In this document: piece by piece, positions 7,816-17,261 of the stretch | How positions within the stretch are numbered: position 1 is the stretch's first letter | Layout of the letters: every line of letters begins with the position of its first letter | From: CAAFZY01 sp964410325 | GTDB taxonomy: Bacteria > Pseudomonadota > Alphaproteobacteria > RF32 > CAG-239 | Reading direction: 5' to 3' | DNA length: 64,000 nt | Assembly: GCA_964410325.1 (NCBI GenBank) | Contig: CAYPFN010000008.1 | Location: 1-64,000 of the forward strand | Notes under the pieces: generated by a model | What the model was told of the DNA's origin: nothing | The model's database searches: none | Seen by the model: only the letters and a program-made list of their open reading frames with translations | Program-made: the position numbers and the translations under genes

Positions 7816-10800
7816 TTAAACTTTTTCGTTCAACATTTCAACATTCAGGCACAAAGATTTCATCTCTTTAACCAAAACGTTAAACGATTCAGGAACGCCG
7901 GTTTCAAATGTATCTTCACCACGGACAATCGCTTCGTAAACTTTAGTACGGCCGTTGACATCATCAGATTTGACCGTCAACATTTCCTGCAGGGTATAGG
8001 CTGCGCCGTATGCCTGCAATGCCCACACTTCCATTTCGCCGAAACGCTGACCACCAAATTGCGCTTTACCGCCCAACGGCTGTTGCGTTACAAGACTGTA
8101 CGGACCGACTGAACGGGCGTGCATCTTTTCATCGACAATGTGATGCAGTTTAATCATATAAATGATGCCTACCGTTACCTTACGATCAAACTTTTCACCG
8201 GTGCGACCATCATACAAATCAATCTGGCCGGAAGTCGGCAAGCCTGCCATTTCAAGCATCCGATTGATATCGTCGCTGCTGGCGCCGTCAAAAACCGGCG
8301 TAGCCATCGGAATACCTTCTTTTAAGTTGGAAATCATCTCCAGCTTTTCCGGTTCGGTTAAAGTTTCAATCTCAGTTTTATACTGCTTTTCGCCATATAT
8401 TTCCTTTAAACGGCCGTTTAATTCATCAATCGTCTTTTCACCGCGTTTATACTGTTCGCACATTTCGTTTAACTGGCGGCCGAGTTCTTTAGCTGCCCAC
8501 CCTAAATGGGTTTCCAAAATCTGCCCGACGTTCATACGGGAGGGAACGCCTAACGGATTCAAAACGATGTCAACCGGCGTGCCGTCTTCCATATAAGGCA
8601 TATCTTCTAACGGCAACACCCGAGAAACCGTACCTTTGTTACCATGGCGACCGGCCATTTTATCGCCGGTTTGCATTTTACGTTTTGTCGCAATAAAGAC
8701 CTTGACCATTTTTAAAACACCTGGTAGCAGGTCATCTCCGCGCTGAACTTTCTCAACTTTATCATCAAAATGTTTCTGAACTTTGGCAACACGAGCATCA
8801 AAAGCCGCACCGAATTCTTCAATCTGCGCCATCACGTTTTCATCTTTAACCACAATTTTGCGCCACTGTGCCGAAGGAACGCTGTCCAAAATTTCTGCCG
8901 TTAATTTGGCTTTTTTATCAATACCTTTAGGCGCATCTACTACGGTCTGGCCGATTAACATAGCTTTCAGACGGGCATCAAAACTATGACGGACAATGGC
9001 TATTTCATCATCACGGTCTTTAGCTAGCTGCGAAATTTCCTGTTGTTCAATGGAAAGCGCGCGCTCATCTTTTTCCACGCCACGGCGAGAGAATACATGA
9101 ACATCAACCACCACACCTTCAATACCAGGCTGAACGCGCAGAGATGTATCACGGACATCACTCGCCTTTTCTCCGAAAATCGCGCGCAGGAGTTTTTCTT
9201 CTGGCGTTACCGGAGATTCGCCTTTCGGCGTTACCTTACCAACCAGAATATCACCAGCTTTGACTTCGGCGCCGATATAAACGATACCTGCTTCATCAAG
9301 GTTGCGCAGAGCTTCCTCGCCGACATTGGGAATATCGCGGGTAATTTCTTCCTGACCTAATTTAGTATCGCGTGCCATAACTTCAAATTCTTCAATATGC
9401 AGTGAAGTCAACACATCATCGCGAGAAATCCGTTCGGAAAGCAAAATCGCATCTTCGTAATTCAAACCGTTCCATGGCATAAAAGCAACCAGAACATTTT
9501 TACCCAGAGCCAGTTCGCCCATATCCGTGCACGGACCATCAGCAATAATATCGCCAGCTTTGATTTTATCGCCGACCTTTACAAGCGGAACTTGATTAAT
9601 GCAGGTATTCTGGTTGGAGCGGTGAAATTTTTGCAATCGATAGATTTCCACGCCGACATTATTGGCATGCTGATCATCGGAACGGATAACAATACGATTT
9701 GCATCAACCGAATCGACAACGCCGTCATACTTAGCAATCAATGTTGCACCAGAATCTTTGGCCACCGTAGCTTCAATGCCAGTGCCGACCAACGGCGCTT
9801 CGCTTCTTAACAGTGGCACACCCTGACGCTGCATGTTTGAGCCCATCAAAGCCCGGTTGGCGTCATCGTTTTCCAAAAACGGAATAAGAGCTGTCGCAAC
9901 GGATACCAATTGTTTTGGTGAAACATCAATCAGATTGATTTCTGCCGGTGTGGCATACACCACTTCACCGGCCTTGCGGCAGGCTATCATGTCATTGGCA
10001 AAATGTCCGTCCTCATTAACTTTGGCATTAGCTTCGGCAATAATATATTTGCTTTCCTCATCAGCCGAGAGATAGACAACTTCCTTGCTCACCACGCCGT
10101 TAGTGACTTTACGGTACGGGCATTCTATAAAGCCGTATTTGTTGATACGGGCATAGGTCGCCAAAGAGTTAATCAAACCGATATTCGGGCCTTCCGGTGT
10201 TTCAATCGGGCAAATACGGCCGTAATGCGTCGGATGCACGTCGCGAACTTCAAAACCGGCGCGGTCGCGAGACAAACCGCCGGGACCTAATGCCGACAAA
10301 CGGCGTTTGTGCGTGATTTCGGAAAGTGGGTTATTTTGATCCATAAATTGCGATAATTGAGAAGAACCAAAAAATTCGCGAATAACGGAAGCAATCGGTT
10401 TAGCATTAATCAAATCCTGCGGTTTAACATTGTTTAAAACCTCTGCGCTCATCTTTTCGCGAATGGCACGCTCCATTCTGAGCAAGCCCATACGATACTG
10501 ATTTTCCATCAATTCGCCAACCGAACGAACGCGACGGTTGCCTAAATGGTCAATATCATCAACTTCGCCTTTGCCGTCGCGCAGTTCAATCATATGTTTA
10601 ACAATACGCAAGATATCATCTTTGCGCAACGTACGATATGTATCCGGCGCTTCTTCAAAAGGAATATCCAATGTCAGATTCATTTTAACACGGCCAACCG
10701 AAGATAAATCATAACGTTCATTATCAAAGAACAGGCCTTTGAACAGCTGATAAGAGGCATCCAATGTTGCCGGTTCGCCCGGACGCATAACGCGGTAAAT

Positions 10801-11982
10801 ATCCAGCAAAGCTTCTTCGCGGCAATGGTTTTTATCGGCTTCCAATGTGTTACGGATATACGGACCGACGTTAACCCCATCAATGTATAAAACACTTAAC
10901 TCGCTGATTTTGGCATCAGTGATTTTAGCCAAAATTTCTTCATTTAATTCTGCGCCGGCATCGGCGATAATTTCGCCAGTTTTGGCGTTAATCACGGCTT
11001 TGCCCAAGAATTTACCATAGAGCTGTTCTTTGTCGACCTGATAGTATTCCAAACCTTCTTCTACCAGCTTAGCCGCCGTTCTGGGGGTTATTTTCTTACC
11101 CTGCTCCCAAACGGTTTTCCCGTTTTTGGCATTAATTAAATCAAAGTCAAACTTAACGCCTTTCATCCGCTCTGGCACAAATTTAACTTTCCAGCCCTTT
11201 TTATTGGCAACATATTCATCAGATTCATAGAAATAATTTAATATCTCTTCTTTATCCATACCTTTGATTTCTTCGGCAGGAACCTTTTCGCCAGCTTTAA
11301 TGCGGTCTTCAGTTTCCTTAGAATATAAGGAATACAACACAGAAGTTACCGGCAATTTGCGGCGACGGTCTATACGAGCATAAATCAAGTCTTTGGCATC
11401 AAATTCAAAATCAAGCCAGGAACCACGATATGGAATAATGCGGGCAGCAAACAAATATTTGCCGGAAGTCATGGTCTTGCCTTTATCATGATCAAAAAAC
11501 ACACCCGGCGAACGATGCATTTGCGAAACAACAACACGCTCCGTACCATTAAAAATAAAAGTTCCCTTATCCGTCATCAACGGAATGTCGCCCATATAGA
11601 CATCTTGTTCCTTAATATCGTGAATAGATTTAGCGCCGGTCGCTTCATCGACATCCCAAACAACCAAACGCAGAGTTGCCTTAATCGGCGCAGCATAAGT
11701 CATATCGCGCTTGATACATTCGTCAACATCATATTTCGGCTCTTCAAGCTCGTATTTTACAAACTCAAGCTCGCCATTGCCGGAAAAATCTTTTATCGGG
11801 AAAATTGATTTGAATACTTCTTCAAGTCCAAACTCACAATGCTCGCCATAAGCATCGACATTGTTAATAAAGCTGGAATAAGAACCGGTCTGAACCTCGA
11901 TTAAACTAGGCATATCAATAACAGAATCGATTTTGCCAAAGTTTTTTCTTACACGTTTTTTGCTCGTATAAGATTCTTTCAT
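7816..11982 (-). CDS. rpoB: DNA-directed RNA polymerase subunit beta
   Basis: 1388 residues. The rifampicin-pocket region (GSSQLSQFMDQNNPLSEITHK then RRLSALGPGG), the ETPEGPNIGLI motif and the C-terminal segment that packs on beta' (GGQRFGEMEVWALQAYGAA) are intact. The start ATG has AAGGAT upstream. In most proteobacteria rplJ and rplL directly precede rpoB; here the upstream 700 bases hold no ribosomal protein gene, and rplJL lies 45 kb away on the same strand. Confidence 0.99.
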   Translation of the reverse strand: MKESYTSKKRVRKNFGKIDSVIDMPSLIEVQTGSYSSFINNVDAYGEHCEFGLEEVFKSIFPIKDFSGNGELEFVKYELEEPKYDVDECIKRDMTYAAPIKATLRLVVWDVDEATGAKSIHDIKEQDVYMGDIPLMTDKGTFIFNGTERVVVSQMHRSPGVFFDHDKGKTMTSGKYLFAARIIPYRGSWLDFEFDAKDLIYARIDRRRKLPVTSVLYSLYSKETEDRIKAGEKVPAEEIKGMDKEEILNYFYESDEYVANKKGWKVKFVPERMKGVKFDFDLINAKNGKTVWEQGKKITPRTAAKLVEEGLEYYQVDKEQLYGKFLGKAVINAKTGEIIADAGAELNEEILAKITDAKISELSVLYIDGVNVGPYIRNTLEADKNHCREEALLDIYRVMRPGEPATLDASYQLFKGLFFDNERYDLSSVGRVKMNLTLDIPFEEAPDTYRTLRKDDILRIVKHMIELRDGKGEVDDIDHLGNRRVRSVGELMENQYRMGLLRMERAIREKMSAEVLNNVKPQDLINAKPIASVIREFFGSSQLSQFMDQNNPLSEITHKRRLSALGPGGLSRDRAGFEVRDVHPTHYGRICPIETPEGPNIGLINSLATYARINKYGFIECPYRKVTNGVVSKEVVYLSADEESKYIIAEANAKVNEDGHFANDMIACRKAGEVVYATPAEINLIDVSPKQLVSVATALIPFLENDDANRALMGSNMQRQGVPLLRSEAPLVGTGIEATVAKDSGATLIAKYDGVVDSVDANRIVIRSDDQHANNVGVEIYRLQKFHRSNQNTCINQVPLVKVGDKIKAGDIIADGPCTDMGELALGKNVLVAFMPWNGLNYEDAILLSERISRDDVLTSLHIEEFEVMARDTKLGQEEITRDIPNVGEEALRNLDEAGIVYIGAEVKAGDILVGKVTPKGESPVTPEEKLLRAIFGEKASDVRDTSLRVQPGIEGVVVDVHVFSRRGVEKDERALSIEQQEISQLAKDRDDEIAIVRHSFDARLKAMLIGQTVVDAPKGIDKKAKLTAEILDSVPSAQWRKIVVKDENVMAQIEEFGAAFDARVAKVQKHFDDKVEKVQRGDDLLPGVLKMVKVFIATKRKMQTGDKMAGRHGNKGTVSRVLPLEDMPYMEDGTPVDIVLNPLGVPSRMNVGQILETHLGWAAKELGRQLNEMCEQYKRGEKTIDELNGRLKEIYGEKQYKTEIETLTEPEKLEMISNLKEGIPMATPVFDGASSDDINRMLEMAGLPTSGQIDLYDGRTGEKFDRKVTVGIIYMIKLHHIVDEKMHARSVGPYSLVTQQPLGGKAQFGGQRFGEMEVWALQAYGAAYTLQEMLTVKSDDVNGRTKVYEAIVRGEDTFETGVPESFNVLVKEMKSLCLNVEMLNEKV

Positions 11983-12652
11983 TGTGCTTTTATCCTTTTC
12001 TTGGTTATAGATTCCGCAGCCATTCTATCGGCGTTTTTAAGGGGAGCTACCCGATATCCACGCCAAAACCCGCCAACGGAAGGTTAAATAAAAAACGTTT
12101 TTTTATCTGTTTTGTTTTTATGGTAAACAATAAAAACAAAATACGACCGAATCATCCGAACCCCCAGGCATTGCGCCAAACTCGGACAAATTCAACCAAA
12201 TAATAAAATTTAAACTGTTGGTTTTCTATCTTATTTTCTGGCAAAATGCAAGCAGAATCTTTAGAAAATCGTAGACATTTTATAAAATTATCTTATCAGC
12301 AGATTCAAAGGCCTGTTTCTTTCTTTTTATCCGTCAAACATAACAAACCCATAAAAAAACAAAGCATTATAGCTGGTTTAACAATGATGGGCAGTTTTAT
12401 AAATCTTCCGTTGGCATCATTAAAATGCGCAACGGGTGCGCGATTTAAATTCTGCAAAAAGTCAAAAAAACATTCTTATTTCCATGCCGACAACGGTCAG
12501 ACAAACACGGTTCTGATATTTTCCAGCCAATCACAAACTTTAAAACAGCCACCAACCTCATGACTTGGCCATATCTGTCCATATGGAACAATATCTGGCA
12601 TACTTTATCATTCAGTTTCAGACAAGTTTATTTTTTTCAGAGCATCTAATAT
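11983..12652. other. Gene-free region upstream of rpoB
   Basis: About 670 bases without a credible gene; a 105-codon open frame on the plus strand (12246-12563) has no family-like features. The region must contain the rpoBC promoter and a long leader. A perfect minus-strand -10 hexamer TATAAT is at 12371-12366 but no good -35 is spaced from it, so I do not call a promoter. Confidence 0.5.
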
Positions 12653-12684
12653 AAACACCGCTCTTTAATCAAAGAGCGGTGTTT
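12653..12684 (-). terminator. Intrinsic terminator after rplS
   Basis: Fourteen-base perfect stem (12653-12666 with 12671-12684, AAACACCGCTCTTT and complement), a 4-base loop, 22 bases past the rplS stop. Confidence 0.85.
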
Positions 12685-12705
12685 TCTGTGAACTTGGAAT
12701 AAACT

Positions 12706-13113
12706 TTATTCAGTTTTTCCTGCCAGCACATCGGCAGTGGCAGCTTTGGATGTTGCCGTCAAATCGTCAGCAATACGGGCGGAACGACCGCGTAAAGCAC
12801 GCAAGAAATAAAGTTTTGCTCGGCGGACTTTACCAATACGAGCAACTTCAATCTTGGCAACATTTGGAGAATACAACGGGAAAACGCGTTCCACACCTTC
12901 GCCGAACGAAATCTTCCGAACTGTAAATGAAGAATTCAATCCGTCATTTTTACGCGCAATGCAAACTCCTTCGTAAACCTGGATACGTTCACGATCGCCT
13001 TCTTTAACCTTGGTATGTACTTTCAAGGTATCGCCGGCTTTGAAATGTGGAAGGTCTTTGCCTTCGGTGAGCTTTGCTATCTGCTCTTTTTCAATATTTT
13101 CGATAATATTCAT
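12706..13113 (-). CDS. rplS: 50S ribosomal protein L19
   Basis: 135 residues. It shows the L19 signature FKAGDTLKVH, EGDRERIQVYEGVCIARKN and VRRAKLYFLRALRGRSARI. L19 sits at the 30S-50S interface. A C-terminal tail of about 20 residues exceeds the E. coli protein and is common in alphaproteobacteria. It is last in the ffh-rpsP-rimM-trmD-rplS operon, with AAGG upstream of the ATG. Confidence 0.98.
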   Translation of the reverse strand: MNIIENIEKEQIAKLTEGKDLPHFKAGDTLKVHTKVKEGDRERIQVYEGVCIARKNDGLNSSFTVRKISFGEGVERVFPLYSPNVAKIEVARIGKVRRAKLYFLRALRGRSARIADDLTATSKAATADVLAGKTE

Positions 13114-13157
13114 CAGTTTTACCTTTTCTTTTTCAAAAAATTTGTTTCTTTATATAC

Positions 13158-13847
13158 CTAAACCTTTTTAGAATCAAGATATTTTTTAAAAAGGTCTGGG
13201 CGCCTGCTTTCCGTTATTTTTAAAGACTGTTCTTTACGCCAGTCTTTTATTTTTTGATGATGGCCGCTCAAAAGAATTTCCGGAACCTTATGCCCTTCCC
13301 AGTCAATCGGACGAGTATATTGCGGATATTCCAGCAAACCGTTTTCAAAACTTTCTTCAGATGATGATTCGTCGTTGCCCAAAACTCCGGGAATTAGGCG
13401 AATAACGGCATCAAGCATAATCATGGCTGCTTGTTCGCCACCAGTTAAAACATAGTCGCCGAGACTTATTTCCTCAACACCGTATGCTTCCAAAACCCGT
13501 TCGTCAATTCCTTCAAACCGACCGCAAATAATTGACAACTCTTTAACTTGCGCCAGTTCATGAGCTTTTTTTTGCGTTAACGGCGCACCTTTCGGGCTCA
13601 TATAAACCAGTCGGCCACCAGTATAATTGGCCTGTAAGGCCGCTCCCAAAACATCAGGACGCATAATCATTCCAGCACCGCCACCGCACGGCGTGTCATC
13701 AACCGAACCATATTTGTCAAAGGCATAATCGCGGATGTTAACTGTTTCATAAACCCATGTACCTTCGCTTAATGCCTTTCCGGTTAGGGAATAACCCAAA
13801 AAACCAGGAAAAAGCTCGGGATAAAGTGTGAAAATTTTAACTTTCAT
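13158..13847 (-). CDS. trmD: tRNA (guanine-37-N1)-methyltransferase
   Basis: 229 residues. It methylates G37 of tRNAs with SAM, protecting the reading frame. The start MKVKIFTLYPELFPG at 13847 is chosen over an upstream in-frame codon because TrmD proteins begin this way and it has a purine-rich signal before it. It overlaps the rimM 3' end by 11 bases. The trefoil-knot SAM site (LSIICGRFEGIDERV, and EISLGDYVLTGGE) and GGGAGMIMRPDV are intact. Confidence 0.97.
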   Translation of the reverse strand: MKVKIFTLYPELFPGFLGYSLTGKALSEGTWVYETVNIRDYAFDKYGSVDDTPCGGGAGMIMRPDVLGAALQANYTGGRLVYMSPKGAPLTQKKAHELAQVKELSIICGRFEGIDERVLEAYGVEEISLGDYVLTGGEQAAMIMLDAVIRLIPGVLGNDESSSEESFENGLLEYPQYTRPIDWEGHKVPEILLSGHHQKIKDWRKEQSLKITESRRPDLFKKYLDSKKV

Positions 13848-14391
13848 GCTCTTTATCCTCATCATCTGCCGCAAAATTCATTAAAAGTGTTGAAACAACA
13901 ATCCTGCCCTCGGCAATGCGAACTTGCGGAACATATCGGCGCGTAAACGGAATAAGCTCGGTTTTGCCAGTGGCGGCAAGCTTTATTTCCAAAATATCGC
14001 CGGCACCGAAATTATAAAGTCCGGAAACCTTTCCGGCAATTTGATTTGATGCCTGTTCAACAACGTCAAGCCCGATTAAATCCGCCTGATAATATTCCTC
14101 TTCTTCAAGATCGGGTAACACATCGCGGTTAACATACAATGCCGTGCCGATTAAAGCCTCGGCGGCATTACGGTTATTCACACCTTTAATTTTGCAACGC
14201 AAAAGTTCTTTGCTGCGACCGATAACCTCCAACTCAAACAAACGTGACTCGTCTTCGTTTTCCAACAAGCCGTAGCTACCGATATCCTGATCCGAAGCGG
14301 TCCAGCTTTTGACTTTGACCTCCCCTTTGATACCATGAACACCGACAATGGCTCCCAAACAAATACGTTTTTGTTTTTTTGTTGTGGTCAT
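13837..14391 (-). CDS. rimM: 16S rRNA processing / ribosome maturation factor
   Basis: 184 residues. It assists 30S head assembly and binds S19. The N-terminal RimM domain begins ICLGAIVGVHGIKGEVKVKS, and a C-terminal PRC-barrel region contains YNFGAGDILEI and LIPFTRRYVPQV. Its position between rpsP and trmD is canonical. Confidence 0.95.
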   Translation of the reverse strand: MTTTKKQKRICLGAIVGVHGIKGEVKVKSWTASDQDIGSYGLLENEDESRLFELEVIGRSKELLRCKIKGVNNRNAAEALIGTALYVNRDVLPDLEEEEYYQADLIGLDVVEQASNQIAGKVSGLYNFGAGDILEIKLAATGKTELIPFTRRYVPQVRIAEGRIVVSTLLMNFAADDEDKEHES

Positions 14392-14426
14392 CAGACTGCT
14401 TTCTTTAAAAATAACTTAAACAAAAA

Positions 14427-14861
14427 TTATTCGGCAGAAGATTCAGCTTCTGGCGCAGTTTCTTCTGATGCGGAAACTGCTTCAGCTTCAGCTGCAGCAG
14501 CGGCTGCCGCTTCGGCGGCGGCTTTCATCTTCTCTTCTTTTTCTTTCATTCTTTCAACTGTTTTGGCGCGCGGTGCGGACTTTTTCGGTTGCTCATGAAT
14601 AACCGGCGTAGCGTACAGGCCGAGACCGGCAAATAATTTCTGCAAACGCTCGGTTGGTTGCGCGCCTTTTTTGAGCCATGCTGAAACCTTTTCAGCATCC
14701 ACGACTAAACGCTGCTCATGATCTTTGGGCAGCAATGGATTATATGTGCCCAATTTTTCGATGAATCTGCCATCGCGTGGCGCCCGCTGATCAGCGGCAA
14801 CAATGCGATAGAACGGGCGTTTTTTGGAACCCCCTCTTGAAAGTCTGATACGAACTGCCAT
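14427..14861 (-). CDS. rpsP: 30S ribosomal protein S16
   Basis: 144 residues, against about 82 in E. coli. Residues 1-80 are the conserved S16 fold (MAVRIRLSRGGSKKRPFYRI, DGRFIEKLGTYNPL, LKKGAQPTERLQKLF). From about residue 85 a lysine/glutamate stretch leads into an alanine-rich, acidic tail that looks like a flexible helix. Extended S16 tails occur in alphaproteobacteria. The ribosome-binding site GAAAGG precedes the ATG. Confidence 0.97.
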   Translation of the reverse strand: MAVRIRLSRGGSKKRPFYRIVAADQRAPRDGRFIEKLGTYNPLLPKDHEQRLVVDAEKVSAWLKKGAQPTERLQKLFAGLGLYATPVIHEQPKKSAPRAKTVERMKEKEEKMKAAAEAAAAAAAEAEAVSASEETAPEAESSAE

Positions 14862-14919
14862 TTTTCTTTTTCCTTTCTGCTAATTGTTATATTCTGATTT
14901 TAAGCTTATGGCTGAAGGC

Positions 14920-16293
14920 TTAAAACCGTTTACCAAATCCGCCGAACATTCCGCTGGCTGGATTTCTTTTCATTATTTGGGAAAAGGCGGAAATGCCACC
15001 CATTTTTCCCATTCTTTTCATCATTGTCGACATCTGCTCATATGATTTAAGCAGTTTGTTGACTTCATGAACTTCTACCCCGGCGCCCGCTGCAATCCTT
15101 TTTTTGCGCGAAGCCTTGATAATTTCCGGATTTTTCCTTTCCATCCGGGTCATGGAAAGAATCATTGCCTCTTGTTTTTTAAGCAGATTATCGCCGATGC
15201 CGGCTTGCTCAATCTGACTTTTAAACTTGGAAAGCCCCGGAATCATCCCCATAATACTGCCCATACTGCCAAGCTTTTGAATCTGACGGAGCTGGCTTAA
15301 CATATCCTCCAGATCAAACCGACCCTGCATCATTTTAGTGGCAACTTTCTCGGACTCTTCGCGATTAATCTTTTCCATCGCTTTTTCAACCAACGAAACC
15401 ACATCGCCCTGCCCTAAAATGCGCCCGGCTATCCGATCAGCATGGAATTCTTCAATCTCATCTAATTTCTCACCTGTGCCCAGATATTTAATCGGAACAC
15501 CTGCCACCATTCTCATCGACAATGCTGCTCCGGCACGCGACGAGCCGTCAATACGGGTTAAAACAATACCTGTAATACCGACTTTTTCATTAAATTCTTT
15601 GGCAACGTTGCAAGCATCCTGCCCGATAAGGGCATCGGCAACCAACAAAGTTTCTGACGGATTCGCCAATTGTTTGACATCAGCGGCTTCCTGCATCAAC
15701 GTTTCATCAATATGCAAACGGCCGGCCGTATCTAAAATCAGCACATCATAAACGCCTTCTTTGGCGGCCTTTAGTGCGCGCGCGGTAATTTCCCGCGGTT
15801 TTTCGCCTTTAACAACCGGCAAAACATCAACACCAAGCTGTGCGCCAAGCTGTGCCAGCTGTTCCTGCGCTGCCGGACGGTAAATATCCAGCGAGGCCAA
15901 CAAAATCCGTTTATGCTTTTGCAAACGGCCGGCAATTTTAGCCGTTGTTGTGGTTTTGCCGGAACCTTGCAGACCGACCATTAAAATCACAACCGGTGCT
16001 GCGGCGTTTAAGTTTAAAGCAGTGTCTTCGTTGCCTAACAGAGAAACCAGCTCATCATGGACAATTTTCACTACCATCTGCCCTGGCTGAATTGATCTGA
16101 CAACTTTTTCGCCTAATGCCTGTTCTTTAACTTTGGTGATAAATTCTTTAACAACCGGCAAAGAAACATCGGCTTCCAAAAGCGCCACGCGGATTTCGCG
16201 CATTGCCGAATCGATATCTGCCTCGCTTAAAACACCACGCGAGGTAATTTTGGCAAAAGCTGCGCTTAATTTATCAGTCAACGCTTCAAACAT
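14920..16293 (-). CDS. ffh: Signal recognition particle GTPase Ffh
   Basis: 457 residues. With the SRP RNA it delivers signal-sequence-bearing ribosomes to FtsY. The N domain is followed by the G domain with P-loop GLQGSGKTTTTAKIA, LDTAGR and TRIDG motifs. The methionine-rich M domain (LGSMGSIMGMIPGLSKF onwards) ends in GMFGGFGKRF. It is the first gene of the operon through rplS; a strong promoter and a structured leader lie upstream. Confidence 0.98.
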   Translation of the reverse strand: MFEALTDKLSAAFAKITSRGVLSEADIDSAMREIRVALLEADVSLPVVKEFITKVKEQALGEKVVRSIQPGQMVVKIVHDELVSLLGNEDTALNLNAAAPVVILMVGLQGSGKTTTTAKIAGRLQKHKRILLASLDIYRPAAQEQLAQLGAQLGVDVLPVVKGEKPREITARALKAAKEGVYDVLILDTAGRLHIDETLMQEAADVKQLANPSETLLVADALIGQDACNVAKEFNEKVGITGIVLTRIDGSSRAGAALSMRMVAGVPIKYLGTGEKLDEIEEFHADRIAGRILGQGDVVSLVEKAMEKINREESEKVATKMMQGRFDLEDMLSQLRQIQKLGSMGSIMGMIPGLSKFKSQIEQAGIGDNLLKKQEAMILSMTRMERKNPEIIKASRKKRIAAGAGVEVHEVNKLLKSYEQMSTMMKRMGKMGGISAFSQIMKRNPASGMFGGFGKRF

Positions 16294-16346
16294 TTAAAAT
16301 CTTATCCTTGTTTCCGGTTAAAATTTAAAACAAAACCCGCTTATAT

Positions 16347-16402
16347 AAAAAATTGCACGCCAGTGTGCGAACCCTCGCTGACTGGCGGCACTCCTCGGAG
16401 TG
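16347..16402 (-). promoter_or_regulatory. Structured leader with terminator-like hairpin upstream of ffh
   Basis: On the minus strand, hairpin CACTCC-GA-GGAGTG (16402-16389) is followed by stem CGCCAGT...ACTGGCG (16387-16381 with 16064-16058 offset, i.e. plus-strand arms 16358-16364 and 16381-16387) and, five bases later, six U residues (16352-16347). This looks like an intrinsic terminator within the 5' leader of ffh, so it is either an attenuator of the ribosomal operon or the end of a short separate RNA of about 95 nt. It does not resemble SRP RNA. Confidence 0.5.
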
Positions 16403-16448
16403 TATGTTTACCAAAATTTTAACAGTAATTTTACTTAATTTTTGCATG

Positions 16449-16477
16449 CTTATACATGCTTTTTTAATTTAAGTCAA
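16449..16477 (-). promoter_or_regulatory. Sigma-70-type promoter of the ffh operon
   Basis: TTGACT (16477-16472), a 17-base spacer and TATAAG (16454-16449) on the minus strand. Transcription would start near 16442 and give a leader of about 150 bases before ffh. Confidence 0.75.
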
Positions 16478-16657
16478 CTTTTTTTATCAATCCTTTGCGA
16501 CCGGCGGATGAAATCTGGAATGCCACTCTGGCTCTGGCCGATAGTCTATCTGCCATACAATGTTACATTTTTGTAAAATTTTAACCACACACGTTTCCTA
16601 AAATAATAAATAAAACATCAGATATTTATAATTTGAAATCAAACCATATTTGAAATA
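16478..16657. other. Spacer between ffh promoter and the next gene
   Basis: No complete gene. A short plus-strand stretch near 16500-16555 reads in one frame as a possible coding scrap (ADEIWNATLALADSL) but it has no start signal and I do not call it. Confidence 0.4.
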
Positions 16658-17125
16658 TTATTTTTTTATTTTGAGATGTTTCTCCAAAGCTTTTATAATC
16701 GCTTCCCGATCTTCCGCCGTCATAGCATACAGCGGTAGCGAAAACGCTCCGTATGGCGAACGGCGGCTGATACGTTGCATTAGAGTTGGACGGTATGCGA
16801 CATTCTCTTTGGGAGTCAAAACAATAATATCGCGTTTCAAACATCCGGAAACACATTTTTGTTCCACAGAATTGATATCTTCCCATTTTAAAAGTGCGTT
16901 ATGATCAATCTTGATGCCTTCTGCGTTAATCAACGCCAAACGCTGCGGAAAAATCACGACATATAGCGAAGCTGAAAAAGAAATCAAGCACAATACGGCG
17001 GCAACACTTATCCAGCCCAAATATTCCGGACAGCAATTTCCTGCCCAGATGACCAGACAAAGCATAACTGCATTAAGCAAAACAAGCTTTTGCAGTTTTT
17101 GATTATCATAATAAAAATTTTCCAT
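16658..17125 (-). CDS. Membrane protein with a PH-like domain, function unknown
   Basis: 155 residues from the preferred start MENFYY, which has GGGAG 7 bases upstream; a start 27 bases earlier has no such signal. Two membrane helices (about 17-35 and 41-63) are followed by a soluble domain with INAEGIKIDHNALLKWEDINSVEQ, the pattern of bacterial PH-like domains (strand, 'I.W..I'). It resembles STM3941-type small membrane proteins in layout. The stretch YRPTLMQRISRRSPYG has no motif I recognise. No function is inferred. It is divergent from the flavodiiron gene. Confidence 0.75.
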   Translation of the reverse strand: MENFYYDNQKLQKLVLLNAVMLCLVIWAGNCCPEYLGWISVAAVLCLISFSASLYVVIFPQRLALINAEGIKIDHNALLKWEDINSVEQKCVSGCLKRDIIVLTPKENVAYRPTLMQRISRRSPYGAFSLPLYAMTAEDREAIIKALEKHLKIKK

Positions 17126-17197
17126 TTTAATCTCCCTTAAAAAAATGCTCATATTATAAATAATAAATAATATTTCCTAAAATTTCATTATTTTGTA

Positions 17198-17226
17198 TTG
17201 AAAAATTTATGTGCTCCGATTATAAC
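17198..17226 (+). promoter_or_regulatory. Promoter of the flavodiiron gene
   Basis: TTGAAA (17198-17203), a 17-base spacer and TATAAC (17221-17226), about 36 bases before the ATG. Confidence 0.7.
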
Positions 17227-17261
17227 TTTGCTAAATATAATATATCAGAGGAGATTTTGCC

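Noticed and set aside
12246..12563. 105-codon open frame upstream of rpoB
   Set aside because: No ribosome-binding site and no domain-like composition; it lies in the probable rpoB leader on the opposite strand.
16347..16402. SRP RNA or a tRNA fragment upstream of ffh
   Set aside because: The GGAA tetraloop and asymmetric loop of SRP RNA are absent. A GGTTCG-like piece resembles a T loop but no cloverleaf can be formed.
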